A stretch of 64,000 bases of DNA from Roseimaritima ulvae (GTDB lineage: Bacteria > Planctomycetota > Planctomycetia > Pirellulales > Pirellulaceae): NCBI RefSeq assembly GCF_008065135.1, contig NZ_CP042914.1, positions 3,635,404-3,699,403 on the forward strand. The letters run 5' to 3'. Below the pieces are notes generated by a model. That model made no database searches, had not been told where the DNA came from, and was given only the letters and a program-made list of their open reading frames with translations. The number at the start of each line of letters is the position of its first letter. Positions within the stretch are counted from its first letter, which is position 1. Positions 8,819-17,695 of the stretch are shown here, piece after piece. A program made the position numbers and the translations under genes.

Positions 8819-11569
8819 CTATGGTGAAATAGGACGTAGTTGCCGCACGTCCGGCGACCGTTCGTCCCAGATATTGACCGACACATCCTCAATCATCGCT
8901 TCGCCGGCGCCAATCACCTCGAACATGACTTGCAGCGGAGTCGGTCCGGCCGTGTGCCGGTAGATTTCGATCCGCTGCCATCGATCGGCCCCGCGGACCA
9001 ACGTGCCCAGCTCCGGGCCGCCCAGTGAGTCGTAGACCAACACGCCTTGGAAGGGGCCGCCAAAGCCCAACGTGCGAACCCTGGCGGTGATCCGCAACAG
9101 GCGATCCGGCGGGCAATCGACTGCGGGACTTCGCACCCGTACCGCCGTGCCGGCATAGCCGCCGGGAAGCGGCGCGTCGGTGTTCGAGACAACTTCGACT
9201 CGCAGCCGGCTCGCCTGCCCCTCGTCCATCGCCGACAATACTTCGACCTCCGAGCGGCTGGTCGACTGAATGCGGCGATCATGAGACCAGCCGGAATGAG
9301 CCAGGGCGGTGGGGGAACGGAAAGCGCCGATGGGCAACAGGTTGCGCGACCAACTGCCGGATTGGGTTTGTGCTGATAGCGATACCTGCAGCGGAATGGC
9401 GCCGGGTGCCAGCAGGGCTGGGAAGCTGGTCTGCAGGCCGGCCGGCGGCGTCCAGTTGGCCAGCATGCGATCACGCGAACGCATCATCCAAGTGTCCGCT
9501 CGCCGCGCCAAACGCAGCGCGGCCGGACCATCACCACCGCGATACAGAGGTTCGCCGGCGACCAGCGTATTGGCCGCGCCGGTAAGCAAACCCGTCGGAA
9601 TGGCGGTCGGCGGCACCATCCGGGCTGCGACCAACGAGTCCCAGTCGGTGCGAATTTGAAACACCGCTTCGCTGGTCAGTTGCCAGCGATCGAGGGCCGC
9701 CGGCATGGCCAACCGCGCTAGTCGAGTGCTGATGCGATGGCCCAGCGAGGGATCATCCGACAGCAAGATTAGTTCCGCCGCATCGGGATCGGTGATTTGC
9801 AGCGCCGGTCCCTGAGGAGTCTGGGCGACGTCCAACCGTTCCGCCGTCATCCCCGTCAACCGCCAAGCAAAGCGATGGGCCATGGTGGAGGGCAGGCGGA
9901 TCTGCAACAGGTCTTCTTCGCCGGTGGAAACATTCTGGGGGCTGTCCGACTGCGTGGTGGCGATCAGCAGGTCCGTGACGCCTAGGTTCAGCCGCTGGAC
10001 GTCGTAGTTTCCCGTTGGGCATATCATCGGGCCGGCCGCCGCGGCTCGAGCGACCAGGGGGCTGACCGATTCGATCATGCGATTGATAAATCCCACCGCC
10101 AGAGCTCGCTTCTGATCGACCGGCAGACCGCTGGCCAACGAACCGGACGATCGGAACACAATCGCTTGCGGGCTTTGCTGCAAGGCTCGCATGCTCTGCA
10201 GCCAGAGCCCATGCCAACCGTAGTCGTCGACCGGCGAGGCACCGACGTGGTTGGCAAACGCGTTGAGTTGTTGAACCAAAGGGGACGGGGGAGATGTCTG
10301 CACGCCGACGGCCACCTGCACCGACTGCTTTGTGCGGCGTCGCATATCGGCCAGGTAGTCCTGTTCCTCGCCGGGCTGCAGGCCCAGCGTGGTGGGCGGT
10401 AGATCATAGACCAGCGCAGGAACCATCGCGGCGTACTCCGACCAAGCTTCGGCCGGCGCGATCACGGTCGGGCGTTGCCAGCGGCCAGGAAGCGCGGCCA
10501 GACGCGCGATTTCACGCTGCACGGCGGGCAGGCGAGCCTGATCCTGTGAGGTCCCTAAGTACCAGGCCGCGACCGGTTCCAGGAGCGTTTCCCAGTCGGG
10601 ATTAGGTGCCGAGGGTGGAGGCGCGTAGATCAGTATCCTGGCCCGGCTGGCTTCACGCAAAATTTCAGCGGTTGGGGCGGCCGGCAGAAGCACCGCATCG
10701 AAGCCCAGAGTGCGGAGGTACGACAGCGGTTCGCCATGGTATTCGACAATCCGAGTGATGGTGTCGACCGCGAAACCGGCTGCTTGTGGCATGCCGGCAC
10801 CGGAGGACAGCGGATTGCCGGTGCGTGAGGCAAGACCGTTGGCGGGGTCGGGCAGAGAGGGCCGAGCGGCCACGCCGACGCTGCCGACCGGCACCATCTG
10901 GTCGACCGAGAGATCATCGACGCGGATCGTCATCATCCCGGGCTGGTTGTAGACATCCAACAGCACGGCATCGACGAACCTGCCCCGCAGATCGGCATCG
11001 GCTCCGTGTTCGATCCGGATCGCCGCCTCTTTTTCACGCAATCGTTTCGGCAGGTTGTCGATCCGCAACTGGTCCCACTTGCCCGCTCGGCGGTGCGCGG
11101 TGCCGAACACGATGGCGGAGACCGTGCGTCCCGACTGCGGGTCGTGGACGTAGGGGTAGCGGACTCGCATCCCGATCCGCGGACCGGGTTGGGCGCTGCG
11201 AACCCACAAACTGGCTTGCAGCTCGTCCAGCACATGGCTGGGGCTGATGCGGTACTCCAACAGCAGCCGCGTGCCGTGAGTGGCGGCCAGCGTGACCGCT
11301 TCGCAGGGCCCGCGATCGTGACCGCCGGTGGGGTCGATTTGGTGTTTGAGCAATTTGGCCCGGCAATCGTTTTCCGCTAACTGCCACTGCAGTGGCAGGC
11401 GTTCGAGCGCATCAAACAGTTGGGCGTCGAGCGGGCGGGCGAGGGCCAAGCAACCGATAACCGCCAACACTGCCACCAACCACCGCAGCGGCAAAGTTCC
11501 CGCAGGACGGAGCGATCCCGCAGGCGGATTCGGTGACAACCGAACCAGCCGTTTTGTTGGCTGCAGCAT
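8819..11569 (-). CDS. Large exported protein of unknown function
   Basis: About 916 aa from the ATG at 11569; a GTG at 11593 would add eight residues. After a basic N-terminus there is a hydrophobic signal or anchor (LRWLVAVLAVIGCLALARPLDA, about 28-48). Three parts can be seen: a beta-rich N-terminal module at about 50-240 resembling a carbohydrate-binding fold (WDQLRIDNLP, ADLRGRFVDAVLLDVYNQPG), a middle section (about 270-560) that starts like a TIM-barrel glycosidase (YLRTLGFDAVLLPAAP), and a C-terminal beta-sandwich (LLRITARVRTLGFGGPFQGVLVYDSLGG). No catalytic acid pair could be assigned. A glycan-related role is only a guess. It lies just upstream of the glycerate kinase on the same strand. 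Confidence 0.7.
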   Translation of the reverse strand: MLQPTKRLVRLSPNPPAGSLRPAGTLPLRWLVAVLAVIGCLALARPLDAQLFDALERLPLQWQLAENDCRAKLLKHQIDPTGGHDRGPCEAVTLAATHGTRLLLEYRISPSHVLDELQASLWVRSAQPGPRIGMRVRYPYVHDPQSGRTVSAIVFGTAHRRAGKWDQLRIDNLPKRLREKEAAIRIEHGADADLRGRFVDAVLLDVYNQPGMMTIRVDDLSVDQMVPVGSVGVAARPSLPDPANGLASRTGNPLSSGAGMPQAAGFAVDTITRIVEYHGEPLSYLRTLGFDAVLLPAAPTAEILREASRARILIYAPPPSAPNPDWETLLEPVAAWYLGTSQDQARLPAVQREIARLAALPGRWQRPTVIAPAEAWSEYAAMVPALVYDLPPTTLGLQPGEEQDYLADMRRRTKQSVQVAVGVQTSPPSPLVQQLNAFANHVGASPVDDYGWHGLWLQSMRALQQSPQAIVFRSSGSLASGLPVDQKRALAVGFINRMIESVSPLVARAAAAGPMICPTGNYDVQRLNLGVTDLLIATTQSDSPQNVSTGEEDLLQIRLPSTMAHRFAWRLTGMTAERLDVAQTPQGPALQITDPDAAELILLSDDPSLGHRISTRLARLAMPAALDRWQLTSEAVFQIRTDWDSLVAARMVPPTAIPTGLLTGAANTLVAGEPLYRGGDGPAALRLARRADTWMMRSRDRMLANWTPPAGLQTSFPALLAPGAIPLQVSLSAQTQSGSWSRNLLPIGAFRSPTALAHSGWSHDRRIQSTSRSEVEVLSAMDEGQASRLRVEVVSNTDAPLPGGYAGTAVRVRSPAVDCPPDRLLRITARVRTLGFGGPFQGVLVYDSLGGPELGTLVRGADRWQRIEIYRHTAGPTPLQVMFEVIGAGEAMIEDVSVNIWDERSPDVRQLRPISP

Positions 11570-11593
11570 GGGAAATCGTTGACCCCAGGTCAC

Positions 11594-11900
11594 GTTGGCT
11601 GAACAATGAGTCTGATGTTGCGAAAACGAAACGTCGGGTGTTTTCCCGAGAATCGACGTAAGTCGCTGTAGTACGGTGATTTACGGTTTTATGTCAAGAT
11701 TGATTGCGTTGTTTTTTGGCAACGTGGCAATTTGGAACAAGGCTTATTGTGTTTTCGCAAGTGCTTGTCTTCAAACGAGTTAGGGATGGTTCGTGGCTGT
11801 CAGTACAGGGATGCGGCATTGTAGGTGCATTATCACCTGATCATCAAACGCCAATTGAAACACTTGGCAAGACTGTTCGTTCTCCTCTGGAGCTGCTTAG
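11594..11900. other. Intergenic region without a recognised gene
   Basis: About 300 bases between divergent genes. The right two thirds are clearly richer in A and T than their surroundings (around 11670-11760) and probably hold both promoters. No hairpin, repeat or convincing short ORF was found. A plus-strand frame at 11704-11961 overlaps the next gene in another frame and looks random. Confidence 0.5.
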
Positions 11901-12191
11901 ATGCAAAAATCGGTTCGCCCCGTTTCCGCCCCTGTTACCGAAGAAATGCCCAACGAACTAAAGGAATTGGTTCGAGCCATGGAATCGCTCCCGGCCGCTC
12001 AACGCGATGCCCTGCGTCCAAGTGTCGAACGGGTGGTCGAATGCAGCACTCGTCGCCGCCGAATTTTGAATCTGGTCCAGGAAGCGTTGTCGCAGCTGCG
12101 GTTGGACATGAAATACTTGATCTTTGACCTGGAAGCGACTCGCCGCGAAAAGGAATCGTTGCAGGCCGAGTTGGACGAGCTTCGCGGCTAG
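11901..12191 (+). CDS. Small coiled-coil protein of unknown function
   Basis: 96 aa, acidic and helical. Residues 15-45 are predicted helical (EEMPNELKELVRAMESLPAAQRD) and residues 55-94 show a heptad-like coiled coil (LDMKYLIFDLEATRREKE, LQAELDELRG). No signal peptide or membrane segment. It sits 93 bases upstream of the Ser/Thr kinase on the same strand, so it may be a partner of that kinase or simply the first gene of its transcript. Codon use fits the neighbours, which is the main reason for calling it real. Confidence 0.7.
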   Translation: MQKSVRPVSAPVTEEMPNELKELVRAMESLPAAQRDALRPSVERVVECSTRRRRILNLVQEALSQLRLDMKYLIFDLEATRREKESLQAELDELRG

Positions 12192-12284
12192 GGGGGCAGG
12201 GCCGCCGCAAACCAACCGGGTGGATGTTACAATGGCTCGGTTGGCATGTTTTTCCTGATTTCTCGCTCAGCACGACCGATTTGA

Positions 12285-13817
12285 ATGAGTTTACCGACCC
12301 CCGAACAATTTATGCAGCGGATCGTGGATGTGGGCTTGGCCGACCGTTTGACGGTCGAGCAGGCTCGTCGCGAATTGGACGCGGGGGCGATGGACCTGGA
12401 CGAGCTGATTCGGGCGATGCAGCGGCGAGGCGTGTTAACCACGCTGCAGACCGAGAAAATTCTTCGTGGCGACCGAATCGGTTATTTCTATGGCAAATAC
12501 AAGGTGCTGTATCTGATCGGTGCAGGTACGTTCGCTCGGGTGTATCGTGCCGAAAAAATCGGCGATTTGGACACCCTGGCCGACGAGACCAAGGGCAAGG
12601 CCATCTTTGCGGTCAAGGTGTTGCGCAAACGGTTTCGCGACGAGGTCGCGCAGCTGGATCAGTTTCTGCGTGAAGGCCGGATGGGGCTGAAACTACGGCA
12701 TCCCAATATCGTCAGTATTTATGACATCAACGCGGATACCTATAACCCATTTTTGACGATGGAGTTCGTCGAAGGGCAGACGCTCCGCGACCTGATGAAG
12801 CTTCGCGACCGGCTGCCGCCCAAGACCGCCGTCAAATTAATGCACGACATCGCCTCTGGGTTGGCGCATGCCGCTTCGATGGGGATTTCGCACCGGGATA
12901 TGAAGCTGTCCAACGTGTTGGTCAGTTCCGAGGGCGTGGCCAAATTGGTCGACTTTGGCTTGGCCGCCTTGGCCGATCGCAACAATCCCGAAAAAATTGC
13001 CGACTGCCCGAATGCTCGAGCGATCGACTACGCGGCCTTGGAACGCGGCACAAATGTCCGTAAGGACGACCCCCGCAGCGATATTTATTTTGCCGGGGCG
13101 ATGATGTACCAGATGTTGAGCGGAAAACCGGCCCTGACGGAAACCCGCGACCGCCTGCAACGCCTAAACGTCAGCCGTTTCGAGCAGGTGACGCCGATCC
13201 AAAAAGTCGTCTCGGACTTGCCGGCTCCGGTGATTCAGGTGTGCACCAAGGCGATGGAGTTGAAACCCGGCGAACGCTATCAGACGGCCGCCGAGTTTCA
13301 GGCCGATTTGAAGAAGACCATGCAGCGGCTCGAAGCCGGCCCGACCCAGAAAATTGGGGCCGACGGCAAGGTCGTGGTCAGTTATCCCGAGGATGAGGAG
13401 GATCGCACCAACGAAGGCGAAGGGTTGGTGGTGATGGTCGTGGAATCGATCGTGAAAATGCAGGATATGATCCGCCAACGGCTGAAAAATCGTGGCTATC
13501 GCGTGCTCATGATTTCGGATCCCGAACGCGCGCTGAGTCGTTTTGATCCGCTCGATGACCCGCCGGCCGACTGTGTGGTGTTCAGTTCGCTGGAATTGGG
13601 CGAGCAGGCGCTGGAGGCCTTCAACCGCTTTGGCAGCGACGAACATACCGCCGAGTTGCCGGCTATCTTGTTGGTCGATCGACGCCGCGCGAATATGATT
13701 AGTGCAGCCAAGCAGGGGCCCCGACGCCGCCTGTTGCCGCTGCCGCTGAAGGTTCGCGAATTACGCGGCGCGTTGTCGCAACTGTTGGCGGACACGCCTC
13801 GTCGCCAAATGCGATAG
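12285..13817 (+). CDS. Serine/threonine protein kinase with C-terminal pseudo-receiver domain
   Basis: 510 aa, cytoplasmic, no transmembrane segment. An N-terminal helical region (1-65) resembles the leader seen on many planctomycete kinases. The kinase domain (about 70-350) has a glycine loop GAGTFARVY (79-87), Lys111, Glu130, the catalytic loop HRDMKLSN (203-210) and DFG (223-225), so it should be active. After a linker, residues 390-505 have the alternating pattern of a CheY-like receiver (EGLVVMVVES, RQRLKNRGYRVLMISDPERAL), but the position of the phospho-Asp reads FSSLELG, so it cannot be phosphorylated normally. YbjN-like and SDR genes follow closely on the same strand. Confidence 0.93.
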   Translation: MSLPTPEQFMQRIVDVGLADRLTVEQARRELDAGAMDLDELIRAMQRRGVLTTLQTEKILRGDRIGYFYGKYKVLYLIGAGTFARVYRAEKIGDLDTLADETKGKAIFAVKVLRKRFRDEVAQLDQFLREGRMGLKLRHPNIVSIYDINADTYNPFLTMEFVEGQTLRDLMKLRDRLPPKTAVKLMHDIASGLAHAASMGISHRDMKLSNVLVSSEGVAKLVDFGLAALADRNNPEKIADCPNARAIDYAALERGTNVRKDDPRSDIYFAGAMMYQMLSGKPALTETRDRLQRLNVSRFEQVTPIQKVVSDLPAPVIQVCTKAMELKPGERYQTAAEFQADLKKTMQRLEAGPTQKIGADGKVVVSYPEDEEDRTNEGEGLVVMVVESIVKMQDMIRQRLKNRGYRVLMISDPERALSRFDPLDDPPADCVVFSSLELGEQALEAFNRFGSDEHTAELPAILLVDRRRANMISAAKQGPRRRLLPLPLKVRELRGALSQLLADTPRRQMR

Positions 13818-13857
13818 AGGCGTCCGGCAGATTCGAATTTGATGGAGAAACGAAACC

Positions 13858-14304
13858 ATGTCTGTATTCGCTGAGCAGCTGAGCGCTTACCTGGACCAAT
13901 CCGGCCTGCAGTATCAACAAAGCGACGCCAGCGATGTGTTTCAGATGTGTTTTGATAGTGAGCACGGCATCAATCGCGTGTTGGTGTTGGTAGCCGACGA
14001 CTTACTGCAGATTTTCACCTATCCACCCAACAAAGTCATCGAAGCCCATCGGCTGGCCATTGCACATGCGGTGACTCGGGCGAACTTTGGTTTGCGAATC
14101 GGTCAGTTCGAGCTGGATGTCGACGACGGCGAGCTGCGCTATCGGATCGCGGTTCCGCTGGGCGACGAGTTGCCGTCGAGTGATGTGCTGGACTGTTTGT
14201 TGCCGTTGGGAGGAGCCATGGTCGAGCGCTATCTGCCGGCGTTTTTATCCATCATCTACGGCAACGAAGATGTCAAACTGGCGATCAAAGCCGCCGAGCT
14301 ATAG
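13858..14304 (+). CDS. YbjN / CesT-like chaperone-fold protein
   Basis: 148 aa. The pattern of alternating strands (INRVLVLVADDLLQIFTYPP, RIGQFELDVDDGELRYRIAV) and C-terminal helices fits the YbjN superfamily, related in fold to type III secretion chaperones. Members often bind peptides or work in stress responses, but no specific role can be read here. It starts 40 bases after the kinase gene and 8 bases before the SDR gene, so the three are probably one transcript. It could be a regulatory partner of the kinase. Confidence 0.72.
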   Translation: MSVFAEQLSAYLDQSGLQYQQSDASDVFQMCFDSEHGINRVLVLVADDLLQIFTYPPNKVIEAHRLAIAHAVTRANFGLRIGQFELDVDDGELRYRIAVPLGDELPSSDVLDCLLPLGGAMVERYLPAFLSIIYGNEDVKLAIKAAEL

Positions 14305-14312
14305 CGGGTCGC

Positions 14313-15167
14313 ATGACGCATTGGGACGATTCGGAAAACGTGGCGGTGATCACCGGTGCCTCCAGTGGTATCGGTCGGGAACTCGCCCTCCAAGCCGCGG
14401 AGCGGGGCGCGTCGTTGGTGCTGGTCAGTCGCAGTGCGGCTCGGCTTGCCGAAGTCGCCGATGCCTGCCGCCAACGCGGCGGTCAAGCCATCGCGGTGCC
14501 CACCGACGTGGGCAACCCACAGCAATGTCAGCAGATGATCAAGCAGGCGGTCAAGACGTTTGGCGGCATCGACTATTTGATCAATAACGCGGGCTTCACC
14601 ATGTTCGCTCGCTTTAGCGAATTGCCCAGCCCCGAGTTGATCGAACGGATGACTCGGGTGAATTATCTTGGTTCGGTTTACTGCACCTATTATGCGCTTC
14701 CCTATCTGCGGCAGCGACAGGGACGCGTGGTGGCGGTGATCAGCGGAGCCGGTCGGATGCGAGGGCCTTTTTCCACCGGCTATGGCGGCAGCAAACACGC
14801 CATGCGAGGTTTCTTTGAATCGTTGCGAGTCGAATTGAAACCGGATCGGGTCAGCGTCACGACGGTCTATCCCGGGTTTATCGACACCGGCATCTACGAT
14901 CGCATCGAAGGCGCCGATGGGCATCCCGTGCCGGGGATGAAAGAGATTGTGCCCGCCTTTGCGATGATGTCGGTCGAGCGCTGCTGTCGTAAGATTTGGA
15001 CTGCGGCGCGCAAACGGAAACGCCAGTCGGTGCCGGGGCTGACCTGCCGGTTGGGCATCTGGGGAGACTTTATGTTTCCCGGTCTGACGGAATTCTTCTG
15101 CCAGCGAATGTTGCCCAAAGAACCACCGCGTAGCCAACGTCCTCAAGCGTTGGACACCAGCGCGTAG
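14313..15167 (+). CDS. Short-chain dehydrogenase/reductase (SDR)
   Basis: 284 aa classical SDR. The nucleotide-binding TGASSGIG is at 14-21, NNAG at 91-94, and the catalytic triad is Ser144, Tyr157 and Lys161 (GYGGSKHAMRG). The C-terminal half after residue 200 (GADGHPVPGMKEIVPAFAMM) and the tail suggest a member that acts on lipid or steroid-like substrates, often membrane associated, but this is weak. It starts 8 bases after the YbjN-like gene. The stop codon TAG (15165-15167) is part of a dispersed GTAG hairpin, and the last codons (GTAGCCAACG...CGTTGG, near 15131-15152) look like a decayed copy of the same repeat. Confidence 0.9.
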   Translation: MTHWDDSENVAVITGASSGIGRELALQAAERGASLVLVSRSAARLAEVADACRQRGGQAIAVPTDVGNPQQCQQMIKQAVKTFGGIDYLINNAGFTMFARFSELPSPELIERMTRVNYLGSVYCTYYALPYLRQRQGRVVAVISGAGRMRGPFSTGYGGSKHAMRGFFESLRVELKPDRVSVTTVYPGFIDTGIYDRIEGADGHPVPGMKEIVPAFAMMSVERCCRKIWTAARKRKRQSVPGLTCRLGIWGDFMFPGLTEFFCQRMLPKEPPRSQRPQALDTSA

Positions 15168-15230
15168 CCGATCTCGCCAGAGATTGGATCGTGGCCGCAC
15201 AAAGGGCCAGAGTTGGGCGACTTCGGCTAC
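15164..15230. repeat. Inverted pair of GTAG-led hairpin repeats
   Basis: Left copy 15164-15190: GTAGCCG, hairpin ATCTC-GCCA-GAGAT, then TTGGATC. Right copy is inverted and degenerate, ending in CTTCGGCTAC at 15230. Lies between two convergent SDR genes. Same family as 3190 and 63927. Confidence 0.75.
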
Positions 15231-15265
15231 GCCCAAGTTCGGCGACGGTGTCCTCAGCGGTTTCG

Positions 15266-16210
15266 TTACAACTTGCTGCCTGGCCGTGGCAAACGCATGG
15301 CTCGAGTTAGCAGAGCGTCGCGCCAACGCAGCGGTGTGTAGCGGACCAGCAGGGCCACAAAACGCGACTCAGAGCCGACCAGATAACGTGCCCGTGGGTG
15401 TCGAGCGCGCAGCACTCGCAACACTTTGTCGGCCACCACCGATGCCGCGATGCCTTTCTGAACATTCGTGCTGAGCGTGTTGGTAACGGCGGCGATCGTG
15501 TCTTCGTATTGTTGTCGCGCGGTGTCCGAAAGTTCGGCCATGTCTTGTCGACTGGAAGCAATGCCTTTATCGACGATCGGCGTGACGACCGAACCAGGCT
15601 CGATCAAGCTGACGCATAGGTTCCAGGGCTGCAGCTCGATCCGCAGCGCATCGCTTACGCGGGCGAGCGCCGCTTTAGAGCCCGCGTAGCCTCCCAGCAG
15701 AGGCAGCGATAAACCGCTTGCCACCGAGCCGATGAGTACGATTCGTGGGCGTGGACGCGGGCGCGGGCGTGCGTTTTGGCGCGGGCCGGGGGATTTGGCG
15801 GCTTGTCGTAGCAACGGCAAAAACGTTTGACAAACCCGCAGCACGCCGAACAGGTTCACATCGAACTGCCTCTGCAGTCGTTCGATCGGAAGGTGTTCCA
15901 AGGGGCCGGCGACCGCGATGCCCGCATTATTAACGATCGCATCCAGCCCCCGTTTGCCGACCGCCTCGGAGACTTGGGCGAAGGCTGCGTGGATCGATTG
16001 TTCGTCGGTCACGTCTAGGATCATGGGCCGCACTCGCTGCGAACAATTGTCGCGAAGAGTTTGGATGTCGGCCTCTCGGCGAACTCCTGCAAACACCAGG
16101 TAACCTGCGCGGTCGAGCGTTTCCACGGTGGCCTGTCCGATACCGCTTGCACATCCGGTCACCAGCACCGTAGCCGCTTCGTTCGTTGTAAAATCGTTGC
16201 GGTCGGTCAT
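15266..16210 (-). CDS. Short-chain dehydrogenase/reductase with Pro-Arg insertion
   Basis: 314 aa from the ATG at 16210, which has AAGGGC six bases upstream; an earlier in-frame start at 16267 would add 19 unlikely residues. TGCASGIG lies at 18-25, NNAG at 94-97, and the YxxxK pair is Tyr175 and Lys179 (GYAGSKAAL), with a Ser in GSVAS (161-165). Just before that strand is an insertion with a PRPRPRPR run (148-156), encoded by a GC-rich tandem repeat at about 15745-15780. The rest matches classical SDRs acting on alcohol or keto groups. Convergent with the previous SDR gene; the two are only distantly similar. Confidence 0.88.
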   Translation of the reverse strand: MTDRNDFTTNEAATVLVTGCASGIGQATVETLDRAGYLVFAGVRREADIQTLRDNCSQRVRPMILDVTDEQSIHAAFAQVSEAVGKRGLDAIVNNAGIAVAGPLEHLPIERLQRQFDVNLFGVLRVCQTFLPLLRQAAKSPGPRQNARPRPRPRPRIVLIGSVASGLSLPLLGGYAGSKAALARVSDALRIELQPWNLCVSLIEPGSVVTPIVDKGIASSRQDMAELSDTARQQYEDTIAAVTNTLSTNVQKGIAASVVADKVLRVLRARHPRARYLVGSESRFVALLVRYTPLRWRDALLTRAMRLPRPGSKL

Positions 16211-16357
16211 AATCGCCCTTGCAGTTATCCCCTTTGAACCTTCGACTTGGGTTCGTGCCGCAATCATAGTGGATCGAGCTGGGCAGCGGCGGTGGCGGAA
16301 GCGAAGCCGGACGCGGCGTGCTATTTCTATTTACCTGGTTTGTTTCCTGGCGGCTTG

Positions 16358-17077
16358 ATGAAAGCTTTTGATTTGCGGACCGAACTCGCATCGGCCACAG
16401 CGGGTGAACAGCGTAAAGCCACCGTGGTGTTGCTCAGCTCCACCGTGCTGATGCTGTTGTGGCAGTGTGTGGGTTCGATGAAATTTTACCATGATTTTGT
16501 GAAGCCGCATTGGTTGGTTTACGGAGATCCGGACTTCACGGCGGCCTTATATTTTTTCTTAACCGCGTTTGTTTTGTTGGGTGGGGTACCCTTGTTGATA
16601 ATCAAGTGGGGACTTCGTGGGCGTTTTGCGGACTATGGCCTGGCGTGGGGAAATGGCTGGCAGACCCTGTTGTCGCTGGCCATTTTGGCACCGCCCATGC
16701 TGTTGATGATTTACGCCATGACCAGGTTCCCTGAGCTCGCCGCCAGCTACAGCATCAATCCCCAGCGGGGCTTGGGGTTTGGCTTGCATGCGCTCGGATT
16801 TGCCCTGTTTTATGTGGGCTGGGAAATCCATTTTCGGGGGTTCTTACAGTTTGGGATTGCCCCGGCGATGGGCCGGAGCAACGCCATCTTGGTAGGCGTG
16901 ATGGCATCCAGTTTGATGCACATCGGACGTCCGGCGGGAGACATGTTTGGGGGAATTTTGGCGGGCCTGTTATGGGGCGTGTTGGCCTTCCAGACCCGTT
17001 CGATCCTGTCAGGAATGCTGCAGCACGCGATGATGGGGCTGTCCTTAGACTTTTGGCTCTGGCTGCAGCAGCCCTGA
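16358..17077 (+). CDS. CPBP-family intramembrane protease-like protein
   Basis: 239 aa with six or so hydrophobic segments (about 22-40, 62-85, 103-122, 140-158, 172-190, 195-230). The family's first motif, normally EExxxR, reads WEIHFRG (155-161), so one of the two glutamates is replaced by Trp while Glu156 and Arg160 remain. His188 in SLMHIGRPAGD and a later QHAMMG match motifs 2 and 4. Members include Rce1-type prenyl-protein proteases and bacteriocin self-immunity proteins; activity here is uncertain because of the missing Glu. The start at 16358 is preferred to the in-frame 16247 because it precedes the first helix directly. Confidence 0.8.
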   Translation: MKAFDLRTELASATAGEQRKATVVLLSSTVLMLLWQCVGSMKFYHDFVKPHWLVYGDPDFTAALYFFLTAFVLLGGVPLLIIKWGLRGRFADYGLAWGNGWQTLLSLAILAPPMLLMIYAMTRFPELAASYSINPQRGLGFGLHALGFALFYVGWEIHFRGFLQFGIAPAMGRSNAILVGVMASSLMHIGRPAGDMFGGILAGLLWGVLAFQTRSILSGMLQHAMMGLSLDFWLWLQQP

Positions 17078-17189
17078 TGTCCGCCGGTTCGCGAATACGT
17101 ATTGACTCCCGGCTCCAGTTGCCTAATCTTACGGGAAAAGGCGTCTCCCTCGGAAACCTTTGCCGCGACCTGATTACACTCGGAAATTA

Positions 17190-17522
17190 ATGCCTCACCA
17201 CTTCATCCCATCCTGCCTGCGGCATCGCGACTGGTTCGCGCTGTTGTTCATATGGCTGGTGTTGGCGTTGCCGGGGACGCTGGTTTTGGGAGGGTCGCTG
17301 AACCGTTTGGCCACCGAAAAGGGCTCGGTCAGTCAAGCGGAAGAAGAGATTCTGCACTCTTCGGCCGTTCAACGTTCGCGTTCGCGACATTATCGCAGTG
17401 CTTCCATTCCGCTCGCCGATCTGGCTAAATTTGCGGGTGCCGGTCGGCGGCCGGTTGTGACCCACCAGCTGGTGGTGGGGCACCGTATCTCCAACGGCTT
17501 GCTTGCGCCGTTACGGATTTAG
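17190..17522 (+). CDS. Small membrane protein of unknown function
   Basis: About 110 aa from the ATG at 17190; an upstream frame start at 17160 exists. Residues 16-36 form one transmembrane or signal segment (WFALLFIWLVLALPGTLVLG), followed by a polar, Arg- and Ser-rich region (EEEILHSSAVQRSRSRHYRS). No family is recognised. It lies between the CPBP gene and the SulP fusion gene, all on the plus strand, with gaps of about 110 and 170 bases. The hydrophobic start and normal codon use support a real gene. Confidence 0.5.
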   Translation: MPHHFIPSCLRHRDWFALLFIWLVLALPGTLVLGGSLNRLATEKGSVSQAEEEILHSSAVQRSRSRHYRSASIPLADLAKFAGAGRRPVVTHQLVVGHRISNGLLAPLRI

Positions 17523-17695
17523 CACGTCTTCTACTGCACGCTTGGGGCTGCGCGAGCGCGACCGAGTCATCAAAGGTTGCGCGTGCGCCAGCCGCAACGC
17601 TTGCGAAAGATTGCTATGCCGCGTGATTCCGGAACTTGCTGGAGTCGTGCCTATCTATCCGTACCGAGTCATTATTAACAGCCAGCTATATTCGC

